The notes beneath the pieces were generated by a model. That model saw only the letters and a list, made by a program, of their open reading frames with translations, had not been told where the DNA came from and did no database searches. Shown here piece by piece: positions 1 through 5,956 of a DNA stretch of 7,527 nt (position 1 is its first letter; every line of letters begins with the position of its first letter). The DNA lies in NCBI GenBank assembly GCA_946886925.1, contig CAMPJQ010000120.1, forward strand, positions 1 to 7,527. Direction: 5' to 3'. This DNA is from an uncultured Terrimonas sp. (GTDB lineage Bacteria; Bacteroidota; Bacteroidia; Chitinophagales; Chitinophagaceae). A program made the translations under genes and the position numbers.

Positions 1-674
1 CTTATGATCTTAAGATCATCAACTTTTCTCACAAAAGAAAGCGCCACCCAGTCCAGTGCATGTTCAATCATAAAATCCAGATCGGCAAGATCTTTTTCGG
101 TTAGCGCCGGTAATGAAATTTTCGTATCAGGCAGGTTTACTCCCTTTTTGGATAACAGTACACCGGGCATCGTAACCACTACTTTCACATCTCCCTTTTC
201 TGTGATCTCCGTAACCTGCACTTCTAATTTCCCATCATCTATCAAAATTTTGTTACCTACTTCCACATCGCCCGCAAGATTGGGATAGGAAACATATATT
301 TTTTCTTTGGTGCCAATACATTTTTCGTTGGTGAAAGTGAGAATGTCGCCAACACTTACGGGCAATGAACCATTTTCAATTTCGCCTACCCTCAGCTTTG
401 GCCCCTGCAGGTCGCCTAAAATACAGATATTATAAGGTTCTTTATCATTGATCTTTCTGATATGCCCGATGATGGCCAATTTGTCTTCATGCGCCCCGTG
501 TGAAAAGTTTAAGCGGAATACATTTACCCCCGCTTTTACCAGGTCCAGTAATTTTTCATACGTATCACAGGCTGGTCCAACAGTAGCAACAATCTTTGTA
601 CGGTGAAATGTATGTTCAAGACCTGCTTGTTTATCCATTTCTTCATACAGATATTTGGTAATATTTTTTGACAT
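1..674 (-). CDS. pyk: Pyruvate kinase, N-terminal part (3' end beyond the window)
   Basis: Converts phosphoenolpyruvate and ADP to pyruvate and ATP, the last step of glycolysis, in the cytoplasm. I translated 224 codons from the ATG at 674-672 to the left edge, roughly half of a usual protein of about 480 residues. Visible family signatures are TKIVATVGPAC (26-36), the nucleotide and phosphate-binding RLNFSHG (54-60), DLQGPKLRVG (88-97) that ends the first barrel segment, a B domain from about 98 to 185 with IDDGKLEV, then KGVNLP (177-182) and ALSFVRK (211-217) where the barrel resumes. The catalytic lysine and the Mg-binding Glu/Asp motif lie outside the window. It follows pfkA in the same direction after 83 bp, so the two are probably co-transcribed. 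No Shine-Dalgarno sequence is visible; the leader is AT-rich. Identity is secure from motifs, but intactness of the rest cannot be judged. Confidence 0.95.
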   Translation of the reverse strand, partial: MSKNITKYLYEEMDKQAGLEHTFHRTKIVATVGPACDTYEKLLDLVKAGVNVFRLNFSHGAHEDKLAIIGHIRKINDKEPYNICILGDLQGPKLRVGEIENGSLPVSVGDILTFTNEKCIGTKEKIYVSYPNLAGDVEVGNKILIDDGKLEVQVTEITEKGDVKVVVTMPGVLLSKKGVNLPDTKISLPALTEKDLADLDFMIEHALDWVALSFVRKVDDLKII

Positions 675-757
675 ATTATTACAATGATTTTATTTTGATA
701 TAGGGTATGGAACGTAAGACAAGGGTACTTAATTGTACCTCAAACATTTCATAATTT

Positions 758-1744
758 CTACGAAGCCAGTATCTTCACAATTTTCAGCCATTCGTAATCT
801 ATTGTTCGTTCTGCCTTTACTGCCTGGTCCAAAGGGGTATAATGCAACTGATTGTTTACAATCCCAATCATAGTGTTTACGTCTTTGCCAGTCATCAGGC
901 ATTCTACTGCCGCATAGCCCATTCGGCTGGCGATCAGTCTGTCGAGGCAGGAAGGCGATCCGCCGCGCTGTATATGCCCGAGAATACAAACTTTTATATC
1001 GGCATTGGGCATTTTGCCCTTTACCACTTTGGCTATTTCATTGGCTCCTCCCAGTTCACTCCCTTCCGCTACCACCAGCAGGTTCACTAATTTCTTCCTT
1101 TTTTCTTTTTCCTGTAAGGAATCAATTACTTCGTTGATGTCTGTTATACGCTCGGGGATCAGGATGTTTTCGGCGCCGGTAGCTATACCGCTGTGTAAAG
1201 CAATATAACCGGAATCTCTCCCCATCACTTCAATGATAAATAACCTGTCGTGCGCATCGGCTGTGTCCCGTATTTTATCTATGGCTTCTACAGCGGTATT
1301 TACAGCGGTATCGAAGCCTATGGTAAAGTCGGTACCGGCAATGTCTTTATCAATCGTGCCCGGTAAGCCAATGCAGGGAATATCAAATTCGTTGGAGAAT
1401 ATCTGCGCACCTCTGAAAGAGCCGTCCCCGCCTATTATTACCAGGCCGTTGATGCCCAGCTTTTTAAGATTCTCGTAGGCTTTTTTTCTCCCGGCGGGTT
1501 CAAAGAATTCCTTGCATCTTGCCGTTTTAAGAATAGTGCCTCCTCTTTGAATGATGTTGGCCACACTGCGCGTTTCCATCTTAAAAATATCATTCTCTAT
1601 CATTCCCGCATACCCGCGCATAATGCCAAATACATCTAATCCGTAATATAAGCCGGTACGTACCACAGCACGTATCGCTGCATTCATACCCGGGGCGTCT
1701 CCTCCTGAAGTTAATACCCCGATTTTAGAAACTTTCTTTTCCAT
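758..1744 (-). CDS. pfkA: ATP-dependent 6-phosphofructokinase
   Basis: Phosphorylates fructose 6-phosphate to fructose 1,6-bisphosphate, the committing step of glycolysis; family members are homotetramers. The 328-residue length fits the bacterial PfkA class (E. coli 320). Seen: SGGDAPGMNAAIR (13-25), GGDGS (105-109), catalytic TIDKD (130-134), EVMGRDSG (172-179), and substrate-binding GHIQRGGSP (256-264). Gly108 after Asp107 is the residue pair typical of ATP users; pyrophosphate-dependent enzymes usually carry Asp there. By comparison with E. coli, arginines 25, 29, 59 and 159 match allosteric-site positions 21, 25, 54 and 154, so ADP/PEP control is plausible but inferred. One difference is Lys133 where E. 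coli has Asn inside TIDND; both flanking aspartates are kept. The ATG at 1744 is the only start that leaves the N-terminal strand intact. It is the upstream member of a likely pfkA-pyk transcription unit and ends with TAG. Confidence 0.97.
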   Translation of the reverse strand: MEKKVSKIGVLTSGGDAPGMNAAIRAVVRTGLYYGLDVFGIMRGYAGMIENDIFKMETRSVANIIQRGGTILKTARCKEFFEPAGRKKAYENLKKLGINGLVIIGGDGSFRGAQIFSNEFDIPCIGLPGTIDKDIAGTDFTIGFDTAVNTAVEAIDKIRDTADAHDRLFIIEVMGRDSGYIALHSGIATGAENILIPERITDINEVIDSLQEKEKRKKLVNLLVVAEGSELGGANEIAKVVKGKMPNADIKVCILGHIQRGGSPSCLDRLIASRMGYAAVECLMTGKDVNTMIGIVNNQLHYTPLDQAVKAERTIDYEWLKIVKILAS

Positions 1745-1763
1745 TCGTTTAAAACTTGTCTGA

Positions 1764-1780
1764 AATGATTAAAAATCATT
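1764..1780. promoter_or_regulatory. 7-3-7 palindrome in the pfkA leader
   Basis: The two arms AATGATT and AATCATT are exact inverted copies separated by AAA. The site lies 20-36 bp before the pfkA start codon. It could be an operator for a dimeric regulator of the glycolytic unit, or a weak AU-rich hairpin in the 5' leader. The sequence alone does not decide, and in AT-rich DNA a palindrome of this size can arise by chance. Confidence 0.35.
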
Positions 1781-1802
1781 CAAAGGGCAAGTGCAATTAT
1801 TA

Positions 1803-1838
1803 CAAAATTTTCTATATCATTTTAAAGAAGCGTCAAAA
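1803..1838 (-). promoter_or_regulatory. Candidate Bacteroidota-type promoter for pfkA
   Basis: Read on the minus strand, TTTTG (1838-1834) is followed after 23 bp by AAATTTTG (1810-1803), one mismatch from TAnnTTTG. The spacer is at the long end of the range known for this promoter class. Transcription from here would give a leader of about 50 nt carrying the 1764-1780 palindrome. This is a weak call in AT-rich DNA. I found no convincing promoter for the divergent reductase gene in the same 171-bp spacer. Confidence 0.25.
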
Positions 1839-1915
1839 GTACATAATTACAATCATTTCCCAATTTTAGATTAAAGGTTTGATGATTTTGTAAATTGTGG
1901 ACTTATACGCTTATA

Positions 1916-2809
1916 ATGAAGATTTTAATTACCGGAGCCAACGGTCTTTTAGGACAATATGCGGTGAAACAGCTTGCAGGCGCCGGGCATGAAGTAATTG
2001 CTACCGGCAGAGGAGTATGCAGGCTTCCGGCAAACAATAAACCACACGCTTATATTGACCTTGATATTACGGATAAAAGGAGTGTATTGAAGTGCGTAGC
2101 AGAAATCCGCCCCGATGTAATCGTTCATGCCGCTGCCATGGCCCAGCCCGATACCTGCGAGCTGAACAGAGAAGAGTGCTATGACATCAATACAAATGCC
2201 ACCCGGTATATTACTGATGCGGCAGTGGCCGTGAACGCAAAGATGATACACATTTCAACCGATTTCATTTTTAGTGGTGATGACGGTCCCTACCGCGAAA
2301 CAGATAAGCCGGCGCCTGTTAATTATTATGGAGAGACCAAACTGGCTGCGGAGGAAATCGTTCGGCAAAGTAAAACCAACTGGGCAATTGTGCGAACCGT
2401 ACTGGTATATGGAAATATATTAGCCGGCACCAGGAGCAACATCGTAACCTGGGTAAAGGAAAATCTTGAAAAAGAAAACCCTGTAAAAGTGGTAAGCGAC
2501 CAGGTTCGTACCCCTACTTATGTAGAAGACCTTGCCCGCGGCGTGCAATTGATCATAGAAAAAAACGCCACGGGAGTATATCATCTCTCGGGGAAGGAAA
2601 TACTTACGCCCTACCAAATGGCAGTTCAGGTTGCTGATTATTTTGGGCTGAACAAAACACTAATGGAAAAAGTAGACGCTTCCGTATTTACCCAGCCTGC
2701 GCGGCGGCCATTAAAAACGGGTTTTATAATTGATAAGGCGGAAAGGGAGTTGGGCTATACCCCCATTAGCTTCATACAGGGTATTCGAAAAATGTTCCCT
2801 TGTCAATGA
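1916..2809 (+). CDS. RmlD-like SDR family NAD(P)-dependent oxidoreductase
   Basis: An extended short-chain dehydrogenase/reductase of 297 residues, close in form to dTDP-4-dehydrorhamnose reductase (RmlD). The N-terminal Rossmann motif GANGLLG (7-13) binds NAD(P). STDFIFSGDDGPY (114-126) carries the Thr of the active site and resembles RmlD's STDYVF. Tyr138 and Lys142 in YYGETK form the catalytic YxxxK. VRTPTYVEDLA (198-208) and PARRPLKTGF (261-270) resemble the substrate-side segments of RmlD relatives. I chose the ATG at 1916 over the in-frame TTG at 1895, because MKILITG puts the first beta strand directly at the N-terminus as is usual. No other sugar-nucleotide genes (rmlA, B, C) are adjacent, so the exact substrate is open; a rhamnose role is not supported by context. 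It stands alone, divergent from pfkA and convergent with the phospholipase gene. Confidence 0.9.
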   Translation: MKILITGANGLLGQYAVKQLAGAGHEVIATGRGVCRLPANNKPHAYIDLDITDKRSVLKCVAEIRPDVIVHAAAMAQPDTCELNREECYDINTNATRYITDAAVAVNAKMIHISTDFIFSGDDGPYRETDKPAPVNYYGETKLAAEEIVRQSKTNWAIVRTVLVYGNILAGTRSNIVTWVKENLEKENPVKVVSDQVRTPTYVEDLARGVQLIIEKNATGVYHLSGKEILTPYQMAVQVADYFGLNKTLMEKVDASVFTQPARRPLKTGFIIDKAERELGYTPISFIQGIRKMFPCQ

Positions 2810-2825
2810 TCTTTTTTTGCGGTTG

Positions 2826-3010
2826 AGTTCCAGGCTGGTGAAGTTAATTACAATCCATCCCTGTCCTTTACAAACTACCGTGTTCAGAAAGTCGCGCCGG
2901 GGTCTTCATCAAAAGCCTTTGTGGGCTGGCCAAGACCCTGGCGCTGAGAAAATAATCCTTCTATTCAACGGGGTCTCACGCTCCTCACAATTTTCCAGGC
3001 TGTGAAGACT
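2826..3010. repeat. Structured intergenic stretch: 13-bp inverted repeat between direct repeats
   Basis: GCGCCGGGGTCTT (2894-2906) and AAGACCCTGGCGC (2932-2944) are inverted copies matching at 12 of 13 positions, the odd pair being a G-T wobble. The 25-nt loop contains a smaller AGCC/GGCT stem (2914-2917 with 2924-2927). Two near-identical words, TTCCAGGCTGGTGAAG near 2827 and TTCCAGGCTGTGAAG near 2994, lie on the two sides in the same orientation. Related GGGGTCT and GAAGACTCC words recur at about 2970 and 3004. No coding function is apparent. It could be a small non-autonomous mobile or REP-like repeat, a structured RNA, or part of a terminator region downstream of the reductase gene. The structure is seen directly; the class is unknown. 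Confidence 0.5.
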
Positions 3011-3045
3011 CCATCGGGGAGAAAATTAAAACAACACGGATCACC

Positions 3046-3094
3046 CCTCTCTCTCTTCTCACTTCTGCGTTCAGCGGTCGCTTTCAGTCATTAG
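3046..3094. repeat. Period-7 repeat array, pyrimidine type grading into another family
   Basis: Seven consecutive 7-bp units can be laid out from 3046 without slippage. The first three are of CNCTTCT type, for example CTCTTCT (3053) and CACTTCT (3060). Units from 3067 on shift to GCGTTCA, then GCGGTCG, then CTTTCAG (3081), which resembles the family found at 5864-5955. It lies in the gene-free convergent spacer. Individual units are degenerate, but the common phase is clear. Confidence 0.6.
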
Positions 3095-3105
3095 CAAAAT
3101 AACAC

Positions 3106-3127
3106 AAGAGTGTCAGCATTCACTCTT
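3106..3127. terminator. Small hairpin between convergent genes, possible terminator
   Basis: AAGAGTG and CACTCTT form a perfect 7-bp stem with an 8-nt loop. Read on the minus strand it lies about 50 nt after the phospholipase stop codon and is followed by a T-rich but interrupted tract (TGTTATTTT). On the plus strand it is followed by a pyrimidine tract. It could serve either gene as a weak terminator. Stem stability is modest and the U-tract is imperfect. Confidence 0.35.
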
Positions 3128-3129
3128 CC

Positions 3130-3171
3130 TTTCCTCTCTACTCCCCTTTCACTTCTCTCTTCTCATATCTC
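3130..3171. repeat. Pyrimidine heptamer array directly after the phospholipase stop
   Basis: Six consecutive 7-bp units run from 3130 to 3171, almost all ending in TC (for example ACTTCTC at 3151 and TCTTCTC at 3158). On the minus strand, the transcript sense, they read as GA-rich units around a GAGAAGT-like core. The array starts within a few bases after the stop codon at 3179-3177, so it would form the first part of the phospholipase mRNA 3' end. The whole 3121-3175 stretch is nearly pure pyrimidine on the plus strand. Confidence 0.65.
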
Positions 3172-3176
3172 CCCCA

Positions 3177-5699
3177 TCACACCACTCTTCCCATTAGCGG
3201 ATCCGTAATGCTTGTCCTGCCTGTTTCCACCCTGCCGGCATATCTTTTTTCAAAATCATTTTGTCCTTTTACTTTCACGCTCAGATCGTACCAGCCGGAA
3301 CTCTTAGATAGTTCAACCATGACGCTTGCCTGCATGCCAGGGTTGATGACTTTCGTTTGTGCTTTGCCTTTATAAGCATTGTCTGTTACTTCTACGGTTA
3401 ATTTTTGCTTGCCGGTGTTTCTGAGTTTTATTTCCACATTTCCGGTAAGCGATTTTTTGGCCGCTGCAGCACGCTGGTATTCCAAAGCAATATCTAATGC
3501 AGGATCGTTGCCATTGCCCAAAAACTCTCGGAAGAAGCCATTAGGACCGTATACCTGCAGATGGTAGTTTTCATTTGATGGCAATGTCCATGCGTCAATG
3601 AGCTGGCCGCCTGCTTTTACCGCATAATTGCGGGGTGCAGTATCCTTACCGGGTGTATATACATTAAATGGCGAACCGGCAGCAGAGGCGCCAAATACTT
3701 CGTTCCTTGCTTCGAATTTTATTTTAAAGGAGTGACCGTCATCGCTAATCTTTCCGTCTGCATACAACTGGTAGGGCAACGGCGTGGCGGGTCTTGTTCC
3801 TTTTTCCTGCTGCGGCATCCATGGTGAGGCGTAAGCGTCTTTATTGATCTGTTCTATATCAGAAGCGCTGAGATTTTTAAAGCCGGAAGGCAGCGCTTTG
3901 AACTGTGCTTTATGAATGCTTTCTAAAAATGGAATTCTGTCAACCGGGTTTGGCACGGGTATGGCTTCACCATTGTATGGCCTGAATACGGAGGTGAGAT
4001 CTCCGGAAACCGTTCGGCGCCATTGGGTGAGATTGCTGTTCTCTATTTTCTTACCTGTTTTTTTCGATAAAAAATGTTCCAGGAACTGGATAGGAGATGT
4101 AAGATCAAATACTTCCGAATTTACAAATCCGCCACGGCTCCAGGGTGAGGCCACTACTAAGGGTACACGAAAACCCAAACCAATGGGGCCCTCACGGTCG
4201 CCCTTGCTTGCCGCTTTGTCTTTCATCCATTGCTGGCTGCGGTTCAGGTATTCTGTTTTGGTATCTATTCCGGCCGATACCAAACCTCTGTTTTCTTTAT
4301 AAGGATCAGGCGGCACAAAAGGAGGCACATGATCAAAATACCCGTCATTTTCATCGTAATTCAGCACAAAAATGGTTTTTTTCCATACCTCGGGATTCTT
4401 TGTAAGAATATCTATCACTTCACTTAAATACCAGGCGCCATACCAAGGTGAACCCGGATGATCGGAAAAACGGCAGGGCGCCACAATCCACGACACGGTA
4501 GGTAATTTACCATTTTCCACATCGGCTCTGAACTGGTGCAACACATCACCCTTTGGAATTTCCATTTTGCGCTCCGTATTGTTTTCAGTATAGGTGATAT
4601 CTGTAAGGTGGCGGTAATCGGGATCATTCCGGTTATCGGTAAATGCCTTTTCATGCAAATTTTTATGCCACTCCGACAATTTGTTGTATGCTTCCAGGTT
4701 ATATTCTTCCGAATCTTTTCTTGCACGGGTCAGCATCGCTTTTTTTCTGTTCAGGTCTTTCAAAAGTTGCGGGCGATCATTGTCGGATTCAGGCAATGCT
4801 GTTATTTTTTCTTCCAGTTCTTTTATTATAGCAGGCAATACCTCTTCCATTTTTTTCATGTGCCTGATGTGCTGTGGTGAAAACCGCACTTTAAACTGCG
4901 AAAACCATTCAATGGGATTGTCGGTAAAATTAGCCAGCCAGTCTTCCTCCTCTCCTTCAAACCCGGTTTCCACGCTTAGCTCATTCTGATATATTCTCCA
5001 GGGTATATTGTTTTCTTCGAGGTATTCCGGGAATGTTTTCCAGGATGCTTCCCTGTCGTAGGTAACATCGGAATTATATACATTGGCCTGTACATTTTCA
5101 TCGTGTTTTTCACGGATGGTCCCTGTCCAAAAATACAGCCTGTTGGGCGTTGTACCGGTTAATGAACCACAGAAATGCTGATCACAAACGGTAAAGGCAT
5201 CGGCAAGCGCGTAATAGAAAGGAATATCCTGGCGGTTAAAATGGCCCATGGTTAATGGCATATCTCTCACTTCCTTATGCCCTGATTTTTTGGAGTCTAA
5301 CCATTTATCGTGTTTTCCTTCATTCCTGGCGTCCGTCATGTCACTCCAGCCGTGCGGCAGCGACCCCAGCCAGGTAATGTTGCTTTCTTTTATGTTTAAA
5401 CGAAAAGGTGCATACGTTTCACCGGCAGCATTGGATTGCAGCCATACTTTGTTTTTGTTGGGCAATGGAATAGCGCGGGGATCATTAAAGCCGCGAACGC
5501 CCTGCAGTGTACCGTAGCAGTGGTCAAAGGACCGGTTCTCCTGCATCAAAAAAACAATATGTTCCGCATCAAGATAAGTAGAGCCCGCTTCCGGGTTAAT
5601 AGCAAATGCTTTCTGAATGGAAGGCGGTAATCCGCTTAATACGCCGGCGCCGCCGGATAATAATGCCGCTTTTTTAATAAAGTCTCTCCTGGTATCCAT
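3177..5699 (-). CDS. Phosphocholine-specific phospholipase C, Tat-exported
   Basis: Predicted to hydrolyse phosphatidylcholine-type lipids to diacylglycerol and phosphocholine outside the cytoplasmic membrane. The 840-residue protein begins with a twin-arginine signal (TRRDFIKKAALL, Arg4-Arg5; a cleavage site near Ala33 is plausible), the usual route for this family. The phosphoesterase domain spans about 44-590: ENRSFDH (54-60), the nucleophile region TGTTPNR (181-187), WIVAPCRFSDHPG (404-416), the metal-binding DENDGYFDHV (449-458) and RVPLVVASPW (511-520). The C-terminus (about 640-735 and 745-828) fits the two beta domains (DUF756) of PlcH/PlcN-like enzymes. Residues 275-345 form a charged, probably coiled segment. 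The ATG at 5699 places the Arg pair correctly. Substrate choice among phosphocholine lipids (phosphatidylcholine, sphingomyelin) cannot be read from the sequence. The gene has its own promoter candidate and stands alone. Confidence 0.93.
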   Translation of the reverse strand: MDTRRDFIKKAALLSGGAGVLSGLPPSIQKAFAINPEAGSTYLDAEHIVFLMQENRSFDHCYGTLQGVRGFNDPRAIPLPNKNKVWLQSNAAGETYAPFRLNIKESNITWLGSLPHGWSDMTDARNEGKHDKWLDSKKSGHKEVRDMPLTMGHFNRQDIPFYYALADAFTVCDQHFCGSLTGTTPNRLYFWTGTIREKHDENVQANVYNSDVTYDREASWKTFPEYLEENNIPWRIYQNELSVETGFEGEEEDWLANFTDNPIEWFSQFKVRFSPQHIRHMKKMEEVLPAIIKELEEKITALPESDNDRPQLLKDLNRKKAMLTRARKDSEEYNLEAYNKLSEWHKNLHEKAFTDNRNDPDYRHLTDITYTENNTERKMEIPKGDVLHQFRADVENGKLPTVSWIVAPCRFSDHPGSPWYGAWYLSEVIDILTKNPEVWKKTIFVLNYDENDGYFDHVPPFVPPDPYKENRGLVSAGIDTKTEYLNRSQQWMKDKAASKGDREGPIGLGFRVPLVVASPWSRGGFVNSEVFDLTSPIQFLEHFLSKKTGKKIENSNLTQWRRTVSGDLTSVFRPYNGEAIPVPNPVDRIPFLESIHKAQFKALPSGFKNLSASDIEQINKDAYASPWMPQQEKGTRPATPLPYQLYADGKISDDGHSFKIKFEARNEVFGASAAGSPFNVYTPGKDTAPRNYAVKAGGQLIDAWTLPSNENYHLQVYGPNGFFREFLGNGNDPALDIALEYQRAAAAKKSLTGNVEIKLRNTGKQKLTVEVTDNAYKGKAQTKVINPGMQASVMVELSKSSGWYDLSVKVKGQNDFEKRYAGRVETGRTSITDPLMGRVV

Positions 5700-5726
5700 G
5701 ATATAGAAGGGTTTAAATTTGAGGGA

Positions 5727-5756
5727 TAAATATAGGAAATACGGAGCGAATACAAA
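5727..5756 (-). promoter_or_regulatory. Bacteroidota-type promoter for the phospholipase gene
   Basis: On the minus strand TTTG (5756-5753) is followed after 18 bp by TATATTTA (5734-5727), which matches TAnnTTTG except for the last base. Spacing lies within the range known for Bacteroidota sigma-A promoters. Transcription would begin about 20 nt before the ATG at 5699. The -33 TTTG box overlaps the last AAGAACC unit of the adjacent repeat array. Confidence 0.5.
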
Positions 5757-5782
5757 GAACCAAGAACCAAATCACAAGAACC
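5755..5782. repeat. AAGAACC heptamer array upstream of the phospholipase promoter
   Basis: Four contiguous 7-bp units: AAGAACC at 5755, 5762 and 5776 are identical and the unit at 5769 is a degenerate AAATCAC. On the minus strand the unit reads GGTTCTT, pointing into the phospholipase promoter. The last unit supplies part of the -33 element. It could be a spaced binding site for a regulator or simply a neutral short tandem repeat. Confidence 0.75.
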
Positions 5783-5793
5783 AAACTTGTCTA

Positions 5794-5816
5794 CCGGCGG
5801 CAGGCCTGTCCGCCGG
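5794..5816. repeat. GC-rich near-perfect palindrome
   Basis: CCGGCGG (5794-5800) and CCGCCGG (5810-5816) are exact inverted copies. The nine bases between contain CAGG and CCTG, which extend the pairing after a single unpaired T, leaving almost no loop. Its GC content contrasts sharply with the AT-rich heptamer arrays on both sides. It could act as a terminator-like or cruciform element, or as the conserved core of a dispersed intergenic repeat. No T-tract follows in either direction. Confidence 0.6.
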
Positions 5817-5822
5817 GCGGAT

Positions 5823-5891
5823 AAATCTCAAATCCGAAGAAAGAAGCTCGAAATCCGAAGAAGGCTGTCAGCGATCAGCTATGAGCAGTAT
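5823..5891. repeat. Mosaic heptamer array: AAATCCG type passing into CTGTCAG type
   Basis: About ten 7-bp units in one unbroken phase. The first six (5823-5864) are AAATCCG or AAGAAAG-like, with AAATCCG exact at 5830 and 5851. From 5865 the units become CTGTCAG (5865), CGATCAG (5872) and CTATGAG (5879). The change of family happens without a phase shift. No start codon with a convincing coding sequence covers the stretch, and the six-base-biased composition argues against a gene. Confidence 0.65.
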
Positions 5892-5917
5892 AAAAATTCA
5901 GTTTGTTGATAATATTT

Positions 5918-5955
5918 GCTGAAAGCCGATAGCTGATAGCCGAAAGCCGACAGCT
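5918..5955. repeat. GCYGAHA heptamer array directly after the YeiH-family stop
   Basis: Five contiguous 7-bp units of consensus GCYGAHA (5918, 5925, 5932, 5939, 5946) plus a final GCT. The array ends one base before the stop codon of the transporter gene (5959-5957), so in the minus-strand transcript it begins right after translation ends. It is largely an inverted copy of 5863-5886: 18 of 24 positions are complementary between 5863-5886 and 5932-5955. A long imperfect hairpin could therefore form in the transcript. Confidence 0.75.
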
Positions 5956-5956
5956 C

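Noticed and set aside
723..740. Inverted repeat GGTAC/GTACC between pfkA and pyk as a terminator or attenuator
   Set aside because: Only 5 perfect pairs with a 6-nt loop, and no T-tract follows on the minus strand. Too weak to separate the two genes.
1895..1915. Upstream TTG start for the reductase gene
   Set aside because: It would add seven residues before MKILITG, whereas the Rossmann strand normally starts at the N-terminus and an ATG is present at 1916.
2810..2944. Open frame of 44 codons continuing in frame after the reductase TGA, as read-through or a pseudogene tail
   Set aside because: The reductase already ends at normal family length, the extension has no start codon, and it covers the strong inverted repeat. 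An open run of this length is not unusual.
2730..3005. 91-codon frame overlapping the reductase 3' end
   Set aside because: It lies out of frame within the reductase and extends into repeat-like spacer; the translation is Arg/Ser/Leu-rich with no recognisable domain.
5719..5922. 67-codon frame in the phospholipase-YeiH spacer
   Set aside because: Its open state results from the heptamer arrays (repeats of Asn, Lys, Glu, Ser-rich units); no domain and no start context.
5755..5955. CRISPR array
   Set aside because: The units are 7 bp and contiguous, with no 23-47 bp repeats separated by unique spacers and no cas genes.
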